Shown here: piece after piece, positions 15,480 to 17,585 of the stretch | Numbering within the stretch: the first letter of the stretch is position 1 | Layout: each line of letters starts with the position of its first letter | NCBI GenBank assembly: GCA_041609995.1 | Contig: JBFIPU010000054.1 | Location: 1-17,585 of the forward strand | DNA length: 17,585 nt | DNA from: JABDOU01 sp041609995 | Lineage (GTDB): Bacteria; Actinomycetota; Acidimicrobiia; Spongiisociales; SHLN01 | Direction: 5' to 3' | Notes under the pieces: generated by a model | Seen by the model: only the letters and a program-made list of their open reading frames with translations | What the model was told of the DNA's origin: nothing | The model's database searches: none | Made by a program: the position numbers and the translations under genes

Positions 15480-16765
15480 TCGAGCGCTACACGCTGCCCG
15501 AGATGGGGGCCATCTGGGCGGATGAGCGGCGGTGGCAGGTGTTTCACGAGGTGGAGACCCTGGCCACCGAGGCGTGGGAGAAGCTCGGTGTGGTTCCGGC
15601 CGGGATCGCCGATCGCATCCGCCACGTCCCTACGCCGACTCCCGAGGCCATCGCAGAACGCGAGCAGCTTACCGATCACGATCTTGCGGCGTTCGTCGAC
15701 CTGCTCGCCGAGGCCGTCGGCGAGGGCGGCGAATGGGTGCATTACGGACTCACTTCGTCGGATGTGATCGATACCGCCCAGGGGGCAATCATGGCCGAGG
15801 CAGCCGACGAGATGCTCACCGTGGTGGCGGAATTGCAGGCCGTCATCAAGCGCCGGGCATTGGAGCACCGCGACACCGTCATGGTCGGCCGGACCCATGG
15901 CATCTGGGCCGAGCCCACGTCATTCGGGTTGAAGCTGGCCGGGTGGGCATTCGAAATCGATCGCGCTCTGCAGCGTATTCAAACCGCTCGGTCGACGGTG
16001 GCCGTCGGCAAGATCTCGGGAGCCGTGGGCACCTACGCCCACGTCCCACCCGAGGTCGAGGCACACGTGTGTAGCGGTTTGAGTATCACGCCTGAGCCGG
16101 CGTCTACGCAGGTGACCGCCCGCGACCGCCACGCCGAGTACCTGGCCACGCTGGCCCTACTGGGGTCGTCGCTGGAGCGGTTCGCCACCGAGATCCGCCA
16201 CCTGCAGCGCTCGGAGGTGGGTGAGGTTCGCGAAGCCTTTGGAACCGGCCAGAAAGGCTCCTCGGCCATGCCGCACAAGAAGAACCCTGTCAAGTCGGAG
16301 AACGTGACGGGACTGGCCCGCCTACTGCGCGGATACGCCCACGTCGGGCTGGAGAATGTCGCCTTGTGGCACGAGCGCGATATCAGCCATTCTGCACCAG
16401 AGCGGGTGGTGCTCCCCGACGCCAGCATCGTGGCCCACTTCGCCACCGTTCGTCTGACGGACGTGATCGATCGGCTCGTGATCGACCGCGATCGCATGCG
16501 GGCCAACCTCGACGCCACGGGCGGCCTCGTGTACAGCCAAAAGGTGCTGTTGGCTCTGATCGCGGGAGGGCTTCGGCGAGACGAGGCGTACCGCATCGTG
16601 CAGCGCAACGCCATGAAGACCTGGGACGAAGGAACGCCGCTGCTCGAAAACCTGCGAGCCGACGACGAGGTCGGTCTGGTCGAAGCCGAGCTGGCGGCGT
16701 GCTTCGACCCGACTGCGTTTCTTGCCAACACCGGCGTCGTCTGGGAACGCCTGAGCCGGCTGTAG
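15476..16765 (+). CDS. purB: Adenylosuccinate lyase
   Basis: This 429-residue homotetrameric lyase releases fumarate in two steps, SAICAR to AICAR and adenylosuccinate to AMP. Fumarase/aspartase-superfamily motifs are all present: HYGLTSSDVIDTAQ (89-102), GRTHGIWAEPTSFG (138-151), QRSEVGEVREAF, and the signature GSSAMPHKKNP (261-271) with the catalytic Ser loop. The length and the YTLPEMGAIWADERRW start match actinobacterial and Bacillus PurB. The GTG start is inside the purE stop (GTGA), so the pair is translationally coupled. It is the last gene of the cluster. Confidence 0.97.
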   Translation: MIERYTLPEMGAIWADERRWQVFHEVETLATEAWEKLGVVPAGIADRIRHVPTPTPEAIAEREQLTDHDLAAFVDLLAEAVGEGGEWVHYGLTSSDVIDTAQGAIMAEAADEMLTVVAELQAVIKRRALEHRDTVMVGRTHGIWAEPTSFGLKLAGWAFEIDRALQRIQTARSTVAVGKISGAVGTYAHVPPEVEAHVCSGLSITPEPASTQVTARDRHAEYLATLALLGSSLERFATEIRHLQRSEVGEVREAFGTGQKGSSAMPHKKNPVKSENVTGLARLLRGYAHVGLENVALWHERDISHSAPERVVLPDASIVAHFATVRLTDVIDRLVIDRDRMRANLDATGGLVYSQKVLLALIAGGLRRDEAYRIVQRNAMKTWDEGTPLLENLRADDEVGLVEAELAACFDPTAFLANTGVVWERLSRL

Positions 16766-16805
16766 GGGGCGCTCTGTGGGGTGCCGGATGCAGGCGGCCC
16801 GCAGA

Positions 16806-16811
16806 TAGGGT
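16806..16811 (+). promoter_or_regulatory. Candidate -10 box of the terminal lipoprotein gene
   Basis: TAGGGT (16806-16811) fits TANNNT and is followed by 6 nt and the ATG at 16818, with no Shine-Dalgarno, so a leaderless mRNA is likely. It lies 40 nt after the purB stop; no terminator hairpin separates them clearly. Confidence 0.4.
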
Positions 16812-16817
16812 GTTCCC

Positions 16818-17585
16818 ATGACGAAGCGTATGGCGGGACCCTGCCTCCTCGTCGGATTCGTCTCAGGCCTGTTGTTGGTGGCTTGTGCGGCCAACGGCTC
16901 CGATCAGGTGAGTGAGTCGCCGGTGACGACCGGGGCCACCTCCACCACGACCTCGACCACTGAGGCGCCCACGACCTCGTCGACCACGACGTCGACAAGC
17001 ACCTCGACGACTGTGGCGCCGCTCGGTACCGTTGACCCTCCCATTGAGGCGGGAGTGCCGGAGGGGGCGCCGGACGTGGCGGTGATGGTCGAGCAAGACC
17101 AGTTCGGAGTGATCGGCCCCGCTGAGCAGGTGTGGTGGTGGAATGCGTTCGAACAGGACGAACCGCTGTATCTGGGCGGCCATGACACCATGACGACCGC
17201 CCCTGATGGTTCGATCTGGACCACGCGCAGCCGGCTTCAAACCGAGCCGTGTACGCCGATTGTCATGGATGTCACCAATTTCACCGGCCCCGGCCGGCCG
17301 GCCGTCTCGTTCAACCTCACGAGTGTCAGCCTGCCCAACTGCCGTCCCGAAGAAGTCCGCTGGCCGGCCGGCTACCTGGACGCCGTCGCCGCCTCCGAAT
17401 TCGGTCTCGTGCTATTGCGCCAAGACCAGTTTCCTCGACACAACTGTGATCTGGTCGATTGCATCCCGGACAAAGTCGTGTGGGCGGAATTGCGACCTTA
17501 CAACGCCCTCGACGAGGTCGGAAGGCAGGTGCAGATCTATCGAAAGCCGCTGAACATCGAGGGGCGCGATCCGTCGACCCAGGCG
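16818..17585 (+). CDS. Thr/Ser-linker lipoprotein of unknown function, 5' part (runs off the window)
   Basis: An open frame of 256 codons continues past the window end. It starts with a lipoprotein signal MTKRMAGPCLLVGFVSGLLL then VAC (lipobox Cys23), followed by a low-complexity Thr/Ser linker (about 38-66) and the start of a globular exported domain. That domain holds QDQFGVIGPAEQVWWWNAFE (93-112), a possible propeller-like strand TAPDGSIWTT, and four cysteines (145, 175, 210, 215) that could form disulfides. I do not recognise the family. The linker resembles that of the sugar dehydrogenase lipoprotein on the other side of the pur cluster. ATG 16818 is preceded by a -10-like box, not a ribosome-binding site; M5 is an alternative start. 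Confidence 0.82.
   Translation, partial: MTKRMAGPCLLVGFVSGLLLVACAANGSDQVSESPVTTGATSTTTSTTEAPTTSSTTTSTSTSTTVAPLGTVDPPIEAGVPEGAPDVAVMVEQDQFGVIGPAEQVWWWNAFEQDEPLYLGGHDTMTTAPDGSIWTTRSRLQTEPCTPIVMDVTNFTGPGRPAVSFNLTSVSLPNCRPEEVRWPAGYLDAVAASEFGLVLLRQDQFPRHNCDLVDCIPDKVVWAELRPYNALDEVGRQVQIYRKPLNIEGRDPSTQA

Overview
The window is a stretch of high-GC chromosome from an actinobacterium. Acidimicrobiia is my best guess, not a proof. Four things point there: a tRNA-Gly(CCC) directly upstream of a dUMP-forming-type dCTP deaminase, an arrangement known from mycobacteria and other Actinomycetota; several genes with no Shine-Dalgarno whose start codon lies 6-9 nt after a TANNNT -10 box, as in leaderless transcripts; frequent GTG/TTG starts; and secreted lipoproteins with Thr/Ser-rich linkers. 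Coding density is very high. I see no transposase, integrase, phage gene, CRISPR array or defence system. Most genes are housekeeping or ordinary accessory genes.

Layout. 1-427: C-terminal end of a cyclopropane-fatty-acid-synthase-type methyltransferase, closed by a hairpin. 493-3446: a proline-catabolism operon, PutA-type proline dehydrogenase overlapping P5C dehydrogenase by 8 nt. 3439-4023 (-): TetR regulator, convergent with the proline operon and divergent from the next gene. 4133-6358: large cation-chloride-cotransporter-like (SLC12/NKCC family) permease. 6316-7119 (-): PuuD-like class I glutamine amidotransferase/peptidase C26, overlapping the permease 3' end. 7120-7625: the only long non-coding gap. 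It holds a nested set of inverted repeats that reads as a possible structured RNA on the + strand, or a palindromic repeat, ending in a perfect 13-bp hairpin. 7626-9048 (-): tRNA-Gly(CCC), dcd, and a membrane-anchored HEXXH metallopeptidase. 9155-10141: a small two-TM protein (-) and an LppM-like lipoprotein (+) whose 5' ends overlap. 10147-12390 (-): a lipoprotein PQQ-type sugar dehydrogenase followed by an MscS channel. 12501-16765: a tight purine operon purA-purD-purE-purB. 16818-end: 5' part of a Thr/Ser-linker lipoprotein of unknown function.

How the genes fit together. The two proline genes convert proline to glutamate, and neither protein carries a DNA-binding domain, so control must come from elsewhere; the neighbouring TetR is one candidate. 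The pur genes make GAR (PurD), carry out the AIR to CAIR step (PurE), and supply both ends of the IMP to AMP branch (PurA, PurB); start/stop overlaps suggest translational coupling. No purK lies in the window, and PurE has two unusual substitutions in conserved motifs. Proline turnover, a salt-cotransporter-like permease and MscS all touch on osmotic balance, but that link is only inferred.

I did not find a convincing new multi-gene system. The observations most worth following are the folded element at 7415-7555, the leaderless-promoter pattern (including a -10 box that reuses the dcd stop codon), the overlapping divergent 5' ends at 9335-9370, and the purE variant.
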